The notes under the pieces were generated by a model that saw nothing but the letters and a program-made list of their open reading frames with translations, was not told the origin of the DNA and did no database searches. A stretch of 64,000 nt of DNA from Labrys okinawensis (lineage in GTDB: Bacteria; Pseudomonadota; Alphaproteobacteria; Rhizobiales; Labraceae): assembly GCF_002982075.1 (NCBI RefSeq), contig NZ_PUEJ01000009.1, forward strand, positions 221,122-285,121, in the 5' to 3' direction. Shown here piece after piece: positions 10,749 to 19,099 of this stretch (position 1 is the first letter of the stretch; every line of letters starts with the position of its first letter). The position numbers and the translations under genes are program-made.

Positions 10749-10772
10749 AAATTAGTTGTGTTTGTCCACTAT
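10749..10772. promoter_or_regulatory. Putative MarR operator, copy 2
   Basis: Second copy of the AAATTAGTTGT-N4-GTCCACTAT pattern, in the 270-bp gap upstream of the MarR gene, consistent with autoregulation. Confidence 0.6.
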
Positions 10773-10964
10773 CTGTCGTTTGATACCGTCACCAGCCTGA
10801 TATGACGGCGGTTCGCCGCCGCACCGGGAAACCTGCCGGTATCCAGAGCAAATGCTTGAGCGTCTGCAATTCGGCGGGCTCGCCATGGATCGCAAGACGC
10901 GCCGAACAGGAATGAAAGCAACGGGCGTTCGGTCGTGAACGCGCCATGTTGCATGGGGTGCTCG

Positions 10965-11486
10965 ATGAAGGGAACACGGGCTAAACCGCCGACGCTGCCC
11001 GAGCATATCGATCTCGATGTGCTGGAGGATACGTTGAGCTTCTATATCCGGGTGATCAGCCTGGCCGTATCGCGGGACCTCGACGAATGGCTCGACGGTC
11101 TCGAAGTCGCCAAGGGCACCGGCAAGGTCACCACGCTGCTGCTGGTGGACAGCCATCCCGGCATCCGCCCTTCGGTGATCGCCCATCTGGTGATGAAGGA
11201 CCGTTCCGCCATGGGGCGGCTGGTCGACCATATGATCGAGCAGGGGCTGCTCACCCGCAGGATTTCATCCGACGACAGCCGGGCACACGAACTCTATATC
11301 ACGCCTGCCGGCGCCGAGCTGGCCGCCAAGGTGCGTGTGCTGGCGACGGAGCAGTCGAAGCGCTTTTTCGATTTCATTCCCGAACATGAGCAGAGACAGG
11401 TCATGGACATCCTCAAGCGGGCCTATCGCCGCTTCGTGGGCCTGCCGCCTCAGCATGGTGCCGACAAGGAAGGAAAGGTTGTATGA
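10965..11486 (+). CDS. MarR-family transcriptional regulator
   Basis: A 173-residue protein. It has a winged helix-turn-helix (about residues 55-110: RPSVIAHLVMKDRSAMGRLVDHMIEQGLLTRR) with the beta-wing SSDDSRAHELYITPAG that is diagnostic of MarR, flanked by helices for dimerisation. The start is uncertain: ATG 10965 fits family length, while a GTG at 10935 would add ten residues. Its stop overlaps the next ATG by four bases, so it is co-translated with the SDR. Repeated sites at 8976 and 10749 are its likely operators. Confidence 0.88.
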   Translation: MKGTRAKPPTLPEHIDLDVLEDTLSFYIRVISLAVSRDLDEWLDGLEVAKGTGKVTTLLLVDSHPGIRPSVIAHLVMKDRSAMGRLVDHMIEQGLLTRRISSDDSRAHELYITPAGAELAAKVRVLATEQSKRFFDFIPEHEQRQVMDILKRAYRRFVGLPPQHGADKEGKVV

Positions 11487-12181
11487 GCGAGCAGAGGGTG
11501 GCCCTGGTCTCGGGCGCCAATCGGGGGATCGGGCAGGCGGCGGCGGCCGAACTCGCGCGCCGGGGATGGCGGCTCTCGCTGGGCATGCGGCATCCGGAAC
11601 AGCCGGCCTGGGCGGATCCGGAGCGGGTGCATCTCCAAGCCTACGACGCCACCGATCCGCAAGCCGAGGCGAACTGGACCGGTGCGGCGCTGCGGCGTTT
11701 CGGGCGCATCGATGCCGTTATCGCCAATGCAGGCATCATGATCCCGAGAAACGTCATCGAGGCCGAGGACGAGGATCTCGACGCCATGCTGGCCGTGAAC
11801 GTCAAGGCACCGCGGCGTCTGGCCAAGGCGGCCTGGCAGGCATTGTCGGAAAGCGGGAGCGGGCGGGTGGTCGTCATCGCCTCGCTCTCGGGCAAGCGGG
11901 TCAAGTCCTCGCAGGCCGGGCTCTATTCCATCTCCAAATATGCGGCCGTCGCCCTGGCGCACGGCATCCGTCACGAAGGCTTCGAGCGCGGCATCCGCGC
12001 CACCGCGATCTGCCCTGGATTCGTCGCCACCGACATGGCCCTCGGCCTGACTGACCGCGCCGCCGAGAAGATGACCTCGCCGCATGACCTGGCCCGCATC
12101 ATCGCCATGCTGATCGAACTGCCCAACGAAGCCAGCGTCGCCGAATTCACCATCAACTGCCAGCTCGAAGAGTCCTACTGA
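11483..12181 (+). CDS. Short-chain dehydrogenase/reductase
   Basis: A 232-residue SDR. It has the nucleotide-binding motif SGANRGIGQ near residue 11, an NAG segment (VIANAGIM), a catalytic serine in VIASLSGKR and the YSISK Y-x-x-x-K pair. No acidic residue is obvious after strand 2 (LGMRHPE), which could favour NADPH, but this is a weak inference. It overlaps the MarR stop and is one base before the FAD oxidoreductase start, so the three form an operon. It may oxidise an alcohol or reduce an aldehyde made in amine breakdown. Confidence 0.88.
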   Translation: MSEQRVALVSGANRGIGQAAAAELARRGWRLSLGMRHPEQPAWADPERVHLQAYDATDPQAEANWTGAALRRFGRIDAVIANAGIMIPRNVIEAEDEDLDAMLAVNVKAPRRLAKAAWQALSESGSGRVVVIASLSGKRVKSSQAGLYSISKYAAVALAHGIRHEGFERGIRATAICPGFVATDMALGLTDRAAEKMTSPHDLARIIAMLIELPNEASVAEFTINCQLEESY

Positions 12182-12182
12182 C

Positions 12183-13514
12183 ATGCCCGGCCCCACCGTC
12201 ATTCCCGTTCAAGGCGATGCGACGCTGCCCGCCAAGGTCGATGTCGTCGTCATCGGCGGCGGCATCATCGGTACCTCGACGGCGCTCGAACTGGCCGAGC
12301 GGGGCCTCAAGGTCGCGCTCTGCGAAAAGGGGGGCATCGGCCAGGAACAGTCGAGCCGCAATTGGGGCTGGGTGCGCATCTCGCGCCGTGACCCGCGGGA
12401 AGTGCCGCTGATGGCCGAGGCGCTGAGGATCTGGAAGACGCTCGACCAGCGGGTCGAGGGCGACACCGGCTATGCGCGCGCCGGCATCATGTTCACCTGC
12501 GCCACCGACAAGGAATATGCCGACCACGAGCGCTGGAACCGCAATCTCGACGGCTACCAGCTCGATTCGCGCATGATCTCGGGCAGCGAGTACAGGCGGA
12601 TGTTCCCTGGCACGACCATGGATATCAAGGGCGCGCTTTTCACCGCCGAGGACGGCCGGGCCGAACCGCAGCGCGCCGCGCCGCTGATCGCGGAGGCGGC
12701 GCGGCGCAAGGGGGCTGCCATCCTGACCGAATGTGCCGTGCGCGGCGTGGAGACGTCGGGCGGGGCGATCAGCGGCGTCGTCACCGAACGCGGCCCGATC
12801 GCCTGCAGCGCCGTCGTCCTGGCCGGCGGGGCCTGGTCGAGCCTGTTCTCGGGCCGTTTCGGCATCCGCCTGCCGCAGTTGAAGGTGAAGAACTCGGTGC
12901 TGCGCACCAAGCCGCTCGAAGGCGGGCCGGAACCGGCGATCTGGTCCAACGGCTTTGCCGTGCGCAAGCGTGCCGATGGTGGCTACACCATCGCCTCCGG
13001 GCACGAGAACGTCGTCGACATCGTGCCCAACAGCTTCCGTTTCTTCTTCGACTTCCTGCCGGCGCTGCGCAAGGAATGGCGATCGCTCAATCTGCGCATG
13101 GGGAGCCGCTTCTTCGAAGAAGCCCGCGTGCCGAAGCAATGGGCGATGGACGAGGTCAGCCCTTTCGAACGCTGCCGCGTGCTCGATCCCGAGCCGGCGA
13201 AAGAACTGACGGACGTCGCCCTGGCCAATCTCACCAAGGCCTTCCCCGTCTTCGCCAAGGCGGAGATCGCCCAGCGCTGGGCCGGCTATATCGACGTCAC
13301 GCCGGATGCCGTGCCGGTGATCTCACCGGTCGAAGCCATTCCGGGCTTCCACATCGCCACCGGTTTTTCCGGCCACGGCTTCGGCATCGGTCCGGCCGCC
13401 GGCAAGCTGATGGCCGATCTCGTCACGGGGCGGCCGCCCTTGGTCGACCCGGCCAATTTCCGTTTTTCCCGCTTCTCGGACGGATCGAAGATCGAGCTGA
13501 TCAGCGGGTTCTGA
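12183..13514 (+). CDS. FAD-dependent oxidoreductase, DAO/DadA family
   Basis: A 443-residue protein with an N-terminal Rossmann motif VVIGGGIIGTSTALELAERG (residues about 20-39) and the second FAD-contacting segment VVLAGGAWS. The C-terminus has the family closing motif FHIATGFSGHGFGIGPAAGKLMADL. This family oxidises amines or amino acids to imines, giving aldehydes or keto acids and ammonia. It directly follows the SDR and precedes the ABC binding protein, so it probably degrades the imported amine. It differs clearly from the second oxidase at 17440. Confidence 0.9.
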   Translation: MPGPTVIPVQGDATLPAKVDVVVIGGGIIGTSTALELAERGLKVALCEKGGIGQEQSSRNWGWVRISRRDPREVPLMAEALRIWKTLDQRVEGDTGYARAGIMFTCATDKEYADHERWNRNLDGYQLDSRMISGSEYRRMFPGTTMDIKGALFTAEDGRAEPQRAAPLIAEAARRKGAAILTECAVRGVETSGGAISGVVTERGPIACSAVVLAGGAWSSLFSGRFGIRLPQLKVKNSVLRTKPLEGGPEPAIWSNGFAVRKRADGGYTIASGHENVVDIVPNSFRFFFDFLPALRKEWRSLNLRMGSRFFEEARVPKQWAMDEVSPFERCRVLDPEPAKELTDVALANLTKAFPVFAKAEIAQRWAGYIDVTPDAVPVISPVEAIPGFHIATGFSGHGFGIGPAAGKLMADLVTGRPPLVDPANFRFSRFSDGSKIELISGF

Positions 13515-13594
13515 GCCGTCGGTCCGGGCAGGCCCGGGCCGGCAACCGACTGAAAACAACTATAAAAAATCGTCACTCTCCAGAGGAACTCATC

Positions 13595-15268
13595 ATGTCG
13601 AAACAAGAGCGGAACCAGTTCCCACATCCCAATCGGCGGCAGGCCCTCGGCCTTATGGCGACCGGCGCCTCGGCGCTGCTGATGCCGGCCCTGCTCGGGC
13701 GGGAGGAAGCCCTGGCGGCCGGCAAGGACAAGCCGTCGGGCCAGATGGTCATCAGCTTCTCGCAGGAGCCGACGGTCTTCAATCCGCATCTGCTGCACAT
13801 CGAGGTGGACGAGGGCATCCATTACAGCGTGTTCAACCCGCTGTTCGACGTCGATCCGGACGGCAAGTTCACGCCATCTCTCGCCGTCGAGGTACCGACC
13901 GTGGAGAATGGCGGCATTTCCGCCGACGGCCTCACCTGGAAGGTCAAGCTGCGCGACGGCGTGAAATGGCATGACGGCAAGCCCTTCACGGCCGAGGACG
14001 TCAAGTTCACCCTGGAGCTGATGGTCGATCCCAACTTCCGCAGCTGGCGGCGCACCGGTCACGAGCATGTCCGCGACATCAAGGTGGTGTCGCCGACCGA
14101 GATCACCTGGCGCATGGACAAGGCCTTTGCGCCCTATCCCTCGATCCTCGCCTCCACCTTCATCGTGCCCAAGCACATACTGAGCGAAGCCGCCGACAAG
14201 AACACGGCGCCCTTCAACAATGCGCCCGTCGGGACCGGCCCCTTCAAGTGGAGCAAGCGCGTTCCCGGCGATTATATCGAGCTCGCCGCCAATGAGGACT
14301 ATTTCGGCGAGGGCCCCTATCTGGAGCGCGTGGTCTACAAATACATCCCCGACATGACGGTGATGTACACCCAGTTCAAGACCGGGGATGTCGACCTCGT
14401 CGGCCTGCAATGGATCACGGCCGACCACTATGAGGAGGCCAAGACCCTCGAGGGCAAAATCGTTGACGTCGTGCCGAACGCGACCATCGAATCGGTCGGA
14501 TTCAATATGGAGCGCCCGCAGTTCAAGGACCCGGCCGTCCGCAAGGCGCTCTATCACGCCTTGGACAAGAAGACGATCATCGAGGCGCTGTATTACGGCC
14601 TGCCGGCCCCGACCGAATCCTACATGCCGCAGCAGTCCTACTATTACAATCCGGACCTGCCCAAGCAGGAATACGATCCCGAGAAGGCCAAGAAGGTTCT
14701 CGACGAGGCCGGCTGGGTGCCCGGCGCCGACGGCATCCGCGCCAAGGATGGCGTGCGCCTGTCCTTCAGCAACTCGACCACCGCCGGCAATCATCTGCGC
14801 GAGCAGGCGCAGCAGTTCATGCAGCAATCCTTCAAGGATATCGGCGTGGAGATGACGATCTCCAACCTGCCGCCGGCCGTGATGTGGGGCGACTACTGGA
14901 TGATGTCGAAGTTCGACAGCGTCGTCGTCGGCATCAATTTCATAACCGGGCCGGATCCCGATACCTCGGACTATTTCATGTCCACATCCAGCGGGGCGAA
15001 GGGCGGCAACGGCCAGAACACTTGGCAATATGCCAATCCCGAAGTGGACAAGCTGCTGAAAGAGGCCGGCAATACCTTCGTGCGGGAAGAACGCCGCAAG
15101 CTCTATTTCAAGATCCAGGAGATCATGCGCGCCGACCTGCCCTTCCTGCCGATGTATCAATACGCCACCGTGCGCGGGCGCAAGAAGGGGGTGGAGGGCT
15201 TCCGGCCCAACATCAACAACCGGATCGACAGCTGGAACGTCAACACCTGGCACTGGGCCAAAAAATAG
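13595..15268 (+). CDS. ABC transporter substrate-binding protein, peptide/nickel family (SBP_bac_5)
   Basis: A 557-residue periplasmic binding protein. The N-terminus carries a twin-arginine-like signal (NRRQALGLMATGASALL, arginines at 14-15) with cleavage probably after LAAG, unusual for a peptide-binding protein but seen in this family. Family hallmarks include DGLTWKVKLRDGVKWHDGKPFTAEDVKFTLE, PFNNAPVGTGPFK and PAVRKALYHALDKK. AGAGGA precedes the ATG. With permeases at 15548 and 16538 and the dual ATPase at 9051 it makes a complete importer. Neighbouring oxidases suggest an amine- or amino-acid-like ligand rather than peptides. Confidence 0.92.
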   Translation: MSKQERNQFPHPNRRQALGLMATGASALLMPALLGREEALAAGKDKPSGQMVISFSQEPTVFNPHLLHIEVDEGIHYSVFNPLFDVDPDGKFTPSLAVEVPTVENGGISADGLTWKVKLRDGVKWHDGKPFTAEDVKFTLELMVDPNFRSWRRTGHEHVRDIKVVSPTEITWRMDKAFAPYPSILASTFIVPKHILSEAADKNTAPFNNAPVGTGPFKWSKRVPGDYIELAANEDYFGEGPYLERVVYKYIPDMTVMYTQFKTGDVDLVGLQWITADHYEEAKTLEGKIVDVVPNATIESVGFNMERPQFKDPAVRKALYHALDKKTIIEALYYGLPAPTESYMPQQSYYYNPDLPKQEYDPEKAKKVLDEAGWVPGADGIRAKDGVRLSFSNSTTAGNHLREQAQQFMQQSFKDIGVEMTISNLPPAVMWGDYWMMSKFDSVVVGINFITGPDPDTSDYFMSTSSGAKGGNGQNTWQYANPEVDKLLKEAGNTFVREERRKLYFKIQEIMRADLPFLPMYQYATVRGRKKGVEGFRPNINNRIDSWNVNTWHWAKK

Positions 15269-15273
15269 GCCTG

Positions 15274-15484
15274 CCACCCCGGGGTAACGGCCCAGGGTAA
15301 ACGAGCGCCGTCTCACCCTCCCCTGGAGGGGGAGGGTCGAGGCAAAGCCTCGGGGTGGGGTGGTTCTTCGCTTAGCGGTCTGTTCGCATGATCACGTCAG
15401 AGCTCTTCACCCCACCCCGGCCTTTCAGGCCGACCCTCCCCCTCCAGGGGAGGGTAGTGGTGCCTCCGCGTTAACCCGAAGTGG
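15274..15484. repeat. Palindromic intergenic repeat with degenerate terminal inverted repeats
   Basis: This 211-bp segment fills most of the gap between binding-protein and permease genes. Its ends (15274-15289 and 15469-15484) are inverted copies matching at 13 of 16 positions. Inside lie large opposed CACCCTCCCC...GGGGAGGGT arms and a CCACCCCG/CGGGGTGG pair, so the whole can fold into a long hairpin. A second member of the family lies at 25205-25444. It is probably a REP/MITE-like dispersed element. Confidence 0.75.
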
Positions 15485-15547
15485 TTGGCCTGGCCCGCCA
15501 CACTGCTGACAGCCGGCCCTTAAGGCCGGCCGAGTGGAGACGATCCC

Positions 15548-16498
15548 ATGCTGCGCTATCTCGCTGGCCGGCTGTGGCAGAGCCTCATCCTGCTGCTGCT
15601 GGTCTCGGTCATCGGCTTTGCCGTGCTCAATCTGGCGCCTGGCGGGCCGCTTTCGCAATATACGCTCACGCCGGGCATGACCAAGGAGGCGCTCGACCGC
15701 ATCGCCGAGCAGATGGGCCTGAATCGCCCGCTGCCGATCCAGTATCTCGACTGGCTCTGGCATCTGGTGCAGGGCGATTGGGGGCGGTCCTATCGCGACG
15801 GCCAACCGGTGCTCGCCATCATCGGCGGGCATCTCTTCGCCACGCTGCTGCTGATGGGCTTTTCCACCCTGATCTCCATTGTCCTCGGCACCTGGATCGG
15901 CGTGATGGGGGCGACGCGCCGCTATTCGCTGTTCGACACGCTGGCGACGGTGGGGGCGATGGTGGCGCTCTCCATTCCCACCTTCTGGTTCGGCCTGGTG
16001 GCGATCTACCTCTTCTCGCTGAAGCTGAAATGGCTGCCGGCGGGCAATATGTACACGGTGGGAGACGGCAGCTTCGCCGACTACGCCATCCATCTCATCA
16101 TGCCGAGCATCGTGCTGGCGCTGGTGAACGTGGCGGTGTGGAGCCGCTACATGCGCACGGCCACGCTCGACGTGATCAACCAGGATTTCGTGCGCACGGC
16201 CAAGGCCAAGGGGCTGAAGCCGCGCCGCGTGCTGGTCAAGCATGTGATCGGCAATGCGTTGCTGCCGATGATCACCCTGGCCGGCCTGCAACTGCCCACC
16301 ATCCTGAGCGGGGCGCTGGTGACCGAGACCGTCTTCACCTGGCCGGGCATGGGCCGGCTGTTCCTCGATAGCCTCGGCTACAGCGATTATCCGGTGATCA
16401 TGGGGCTTTTGATGTTCTCGGCGATCCTGGTGCTCATCGGCAATCTGATCGCCGATCTACTCGTCGCCTTCGTCGATCCCCGCATTCGGCTTGGCTAA
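15548..16498 (+). CDS. ABC transporter permease, DppB type
   Basis: A 316-residue integral membrane protein with about six transmembrane segments. It starts with the family pattern MLRYLAGRLWQSLILLLLVSVIGF and an NLAPGGP loop. The ATPase-coupling EAA-type segment is at DFVRTAKAKGLKPRRVLVKHVIGNALLPM. The end (LLVAFVDPRIRLG) is typical of DppB. It is followed 39 bp later by the DppC-type partner. A repeat element between the binding protein and this gene may dampen expression of the permeases relative to the binding protein. Confidence 0.93.
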   Translation: MLRYLAGRLWQSLILLLLVSVIGFAVLNLAPGGPLSQYTLTPGMTKEALDRIAEQMGLNRPLPIQYLDWLWHLVQGDWGRSYRDGQPVLAIIGGHLFATLLLMGFSTLISIVLGTWIGVMGATRRYSLFDTLATVGAMVALSIPTFWFGLVAIYLFSLKLKWLPAGNMYTVGDGSFADYAIHLIMPSIVLALVNVAVWSRYMRTATLDVINQDFVRTAKAKGLKPRRVLVKHVIGNALLPMITLAGLQLPTILSGALVTETVFTWPGMGRLFLDSLGYSDYPVIMGLLMFSAILVLIGNLIADLLVAFVDPRIRLG

Positions 16499-16537
16499 AG
16501 CGTTTTGCGAAACGCGCTTTGCTCCTGGGAGAAAAAG

Positions 16538-17428
16538 ATGGCTTCAGCGACCCTTTCCCCCGCATCGCCCTCACCCAAGCCGCGCTGGTGGCGCAATCGC
16601 ACGGTGCGGCGCTTCTGCCGGCATCGGCTCGCCATGGTCGGCCTGGCGATGATCATCCTCCTGACGCTCGCCTGCATCCTCGGCCCGCGCCTGCTGCCCT
16701 ATGACGAACTCTTCATCGATCTGAGGGCCCGATTTGCGCCGCCTTTGACCGGCTACCACATCTTCGGCACCGATCCGCTCGGCCGCGACCTTGCCGCGCG
16801 CCTGTTCATGGCCGGGCGCATCTCGCTGCTGGTCGGTTTCTTCGCCATGCTGCTGAGCACGGCGCTTGGCACGGTGATCGGCGTCACCGCCGGCTATTAT
16901 GGCGGCTGGGCGGGCTCTGCCCTGATGCGCTTCGTCGATGCCTTCCTGTCCTTCCCCAGCATCTTCCTGCTCCTGACGCTGGCGGCCTTCATCAAGCCGA
17001 GCCCGCTGATGATCACGGTGATCATCGCCGTCACCAGCTGGATGGAGGTGGCACGCATCGTGGAGGCGGAAGTGCGCTCGCTGCGCGAGCGTGACTTCGT
17101 GCTGGCGGCACGCATGGTGGGGCTGTCGAACAGCTGGATCATGTTCCGTGAATTGCTGCCCAACGTCATCGGGCCGATCATCGTGGCGGCGACGCTGACA
17201 GTGGCCCGCGCCATTCTGCTGGAAGCCTATGTGAGCTTCCTGGGCTATGGCATCCAGCCGCCGCTGCCGAGCTGGGGCAACATGCTCAACGGCGCCCAGC
17301 AATATCTCGCCAATGCCCCCTGGCTCGCCATCGTCCCGGGCGTGGCGATCACGCTCGCCGTCACCAGCTTCAACTTCATCGGCGACGGGCTGCGCGATGC
17401 CCTCGATGCCCGAAGCGACCTGAACTGA
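16538..17428 (+). CDS. ABC transporter permease, DppC type
   Basis: A 296-residue membrane protein with an N-terminal cytoplasmic arm and about six transmembrane segments. Family marks are YHIFGTDPLGRDLAARLFMAGRISLLVG near residue 70 and the coupling loop RERDFVLAARMVGLSNSWIMFRELLPN. It ends FNFIGDGLRDALDAR. GGGAG before the ATG at 16538 fixes the start. It pairs with the DppB-type permease just upstream and is followed within 12 bp by an FAD oxidase gene. Confidence 0.93.
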   Translation: MASATLSPASPSPKPRWWRNRTVRRFCRHRLAMVGLAMIILLTLACILGPRLLPYDELFIDLRARFAPPLTGYHIFGTDPLGRDLAARLFMAGRISLLVGFFAMLLSTALGTVIGVTAGYYGGWAGSALMRFVDAFLSFPSIFLLLTLAAFIKPSPLMITVIIAVTSWMEVARIVEAEVRSLRERDFVLAARMVGLSNSWIMFRELLPNVIGPIIVAATLTVARAILLEAYVSFLGYGIQPPLPSWGNMLNGAQQYLANAPWLAIVPGVAITLAVTSFNFIGDGLRDALDARSDLN

Positions 17429-17439
17429 GGGGCACGGCC

Positions 17440-18762
17440 ATGGCGAAATTCTCTCCCTTCGACACGACGCTCTGGTATGCGACCGCTGCTCCCGCGCCGC
17501 AGACCGTGCCGCTGGCTGGGCGCGTCCAGGCCGATGTCTGCATCGTCGGTGCCGGCTATACCGGTCTGACGACCGCGCTCGAACTGGTGCGCAAGGGCGT
17601 CAGCGTGGTGCTGCTGGAGGCCGAGCAGGCCGGTTTCGGCGGCTCCGGCCGCAACGCCGGCCATTGCACGCCGACCTTCACCCATTTCAGCCTGCCCGAA
17701 CTGCGCCGGCTGCTCGGTGAGCCCTGGGCCGAAAGGCTGATTGCCCGGCAGACCCAGGCCAATGCCCGCGTCAGCGCCATGATCGAGCACTACCAGATCC
17801 AGTGCGAATGGCAGCAGAACGGTTATGTCCAGGCGGCGGCCCGCCCTGGTGCCATCGACGCCATCAAGCGTAAGGTCGAGCAATACAATGCCGTCGGCGC
17901 CCGCACCCGCTTCGTCGACAAGGCGGAAGTGGAGGCGATCACCGGCAGCCCGCGCTTCCATGGCGGCTGGTTCCACAGCGAGGCGGGCCATCTCAATCCT
18001 TTGGGCTATGCGCGCGGTTTGGCGCGGGCAGTGCTGCAGGAAGGCGGCGTGCTGCATACGGGATCAAAGGTGACCAACGTCACCCGCGAGGGCTCGCGCT
18101 GGGTGGCTCATACCGCCGATGGCAGCGTGGTTGCCGACAAGGTGATCTTCACCACCGGCGCCTATACGGTGGCGGGCTGGCCCAGGCTCGACCAGAGTTT
18201 CAAGATCATGCGCGTCTTCGTGGCGGCGACGCAGCCGCTCAGCGAGGAGGAGCGCCGCTCCGTCCTGCCTGAGAACACCACCATGCATGATGGCCGCGGT
18301 GACATCTATGTCTACAAATACAATGTCGAGGGCCGCATCGTCGCCTCGATGTTCCCGATGGGGCGGCGCGGGCGCGATCTCGCCTATACCCATCAGGTGA
18401 TGAGCGATCGCCTGAAATGGCTGCATCCGCAGATCAGGCAGGAGATCCGCTGGGAGTATTTCTGGTTCGGCGAGCTCGACATGCAGGCCAGGACCATCCC
18501 CCGCCTCTACGGCCTGGCGCCCGGCGTCGTCGCCCTGACGGGACTCTCCGGGCGCGGGGTGCCCACCGGCAGCATGCTCGGCGGCATCCTGTCGGAATGG
18601 GCGCTGGACGTGCCGGAGCAGGAGCTCTCGCTCAAGGTCGAGCCCCTGCACAAGGCGCCCTTCTATATGAGTTTCGGACCCCAGCTCACGCTGCGCTACT
18701 ACCGGGCGCGCGATTGGCTGAGAACGCGGCTGGACGGCGCGCCCCTGCCGCCGCACGCCTGA
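17440..18762 (+). CDS. FAD-dependent oxidoreductase, PuuB/OrdL-like (DAO family)
   Basis: A 440-residue flavoprotein. After a WYATAAPAP-type leader it has the FAD-binding VCIVGAGYTGLTTALELVRKG motif near residue 30 and GGSGRNAGHCTPTF, a segment characteristic of gamma-glutamylputrescine oxidase-like enzymes. It starts 12 bp after the permease gene and is followed, after a 337-bp regulatory gap, by an aminotransferase and a glutamine-synthetase-like gene. That context fits amine oxidation in a gamma-glutamyl-amine type pathway, but the substrate is not proven. Confidence 0.9.
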   Translation: MAKFSPFDTTLWYATAAPAPQTVPLAGRVQADVCIVGAGYTGLTTALELVRKGVSVVLLEAEQAGFGGSGRNAGHCTPTFTHFSLPELRRLLGEPWAERLIARQTQANARVSAMIEHYQIQCEWQQNGYVQAAARPGAIDAIKRKVEQYNAVGARTRFVDKAEVEAITGSPRFHGGWFHSEAGHLNPLGYARGLARAVLQEGGVLHTGSKVTNVTREGSRWVAHTADGSVVADKVIFTTGAYTVAGWPRLDQSFKIMRVFVAATQPLSEEERRSVLPENTTMHDGRGDIYVYKYNVEGRIVASMFPMGRRGRDLAYTHQVMSDRLKWLHPQIRQEIRWEYFWFGELDMQARTIPRLYGLAPGVVALTGLSGRGVPTGSMLGGILSEWALDVPEQELSLKVEPLHKAPFYMSFGPQLTLRYYRARDWLRTRLDGAPLPPHA

Positions 18763-18967
18763 GCAGGGAAAAGCGCTCCCCTGCCGCTGGCCTGATCTCT
18801 CATCCCTCCTCGCCACCAGCGGTGGCGCGGGGACAACAGTGGGGCATGGAGGGCGGTCAAAATGCACCACAGTTATACCATGCATCGTAATTTGCCGGCG
18901 GCCGCTCGGCCTGCTGGCCGGGCCTGTCGCCCTCAAAAAAGAAGGACATCGCTCGCGCAATCGCAAC

Positions 18968-19040
18968 GTGATCACAATTTATGAATTTAATGGATATTCG
19001 GTTGACAATGCGGTCTGTATTCTGCTGATTGTGATCACAA
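18968..19040. promoter_or_regulatory. Two GntR-type operators and a possible promoter
   Basis: Within the 337-bp gap before the aminotransferase there are two GTGATCAC palindromes (18968-18975 and 19031-19038), exactly 63 bp apart, about six helical turns. The second extends to TTGTGATCACAA. Between them is a TTGACA box (19002-19007) that may be a -35 element; no convincing -10 was found. The same TGTGATCACA stands before the GntR/FCD gene at 24467-25153, so this regulator is the likely ligand. Confidence 0.7.
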
Positions 19041-19099
19041 TAACGCTCGCTGTCTCCTGGCGACGAGCGGTGTGGCAATCCATTCAGCGGAGATTTCTC

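Noticed and set aside
10749..10772. Possible IS end near the marR promoter
   Set aside because: The repeated pattern also occurs at 8976 but there is no transposase between the copies and both lie upstream of genes, which fits operators better.
13286..15316. A very long minus-strand open frame opposite the ABC binding-protein gene, and similar long antisense frames elsewhere (for example 221-1768, 9255-10529)
   Set aside because: They mirror high-GC coding sequence, show low-complexity Gly/Asp/His/Arg composition, lack ribosome sites and family motifs, and lie opposite well-supported genes.
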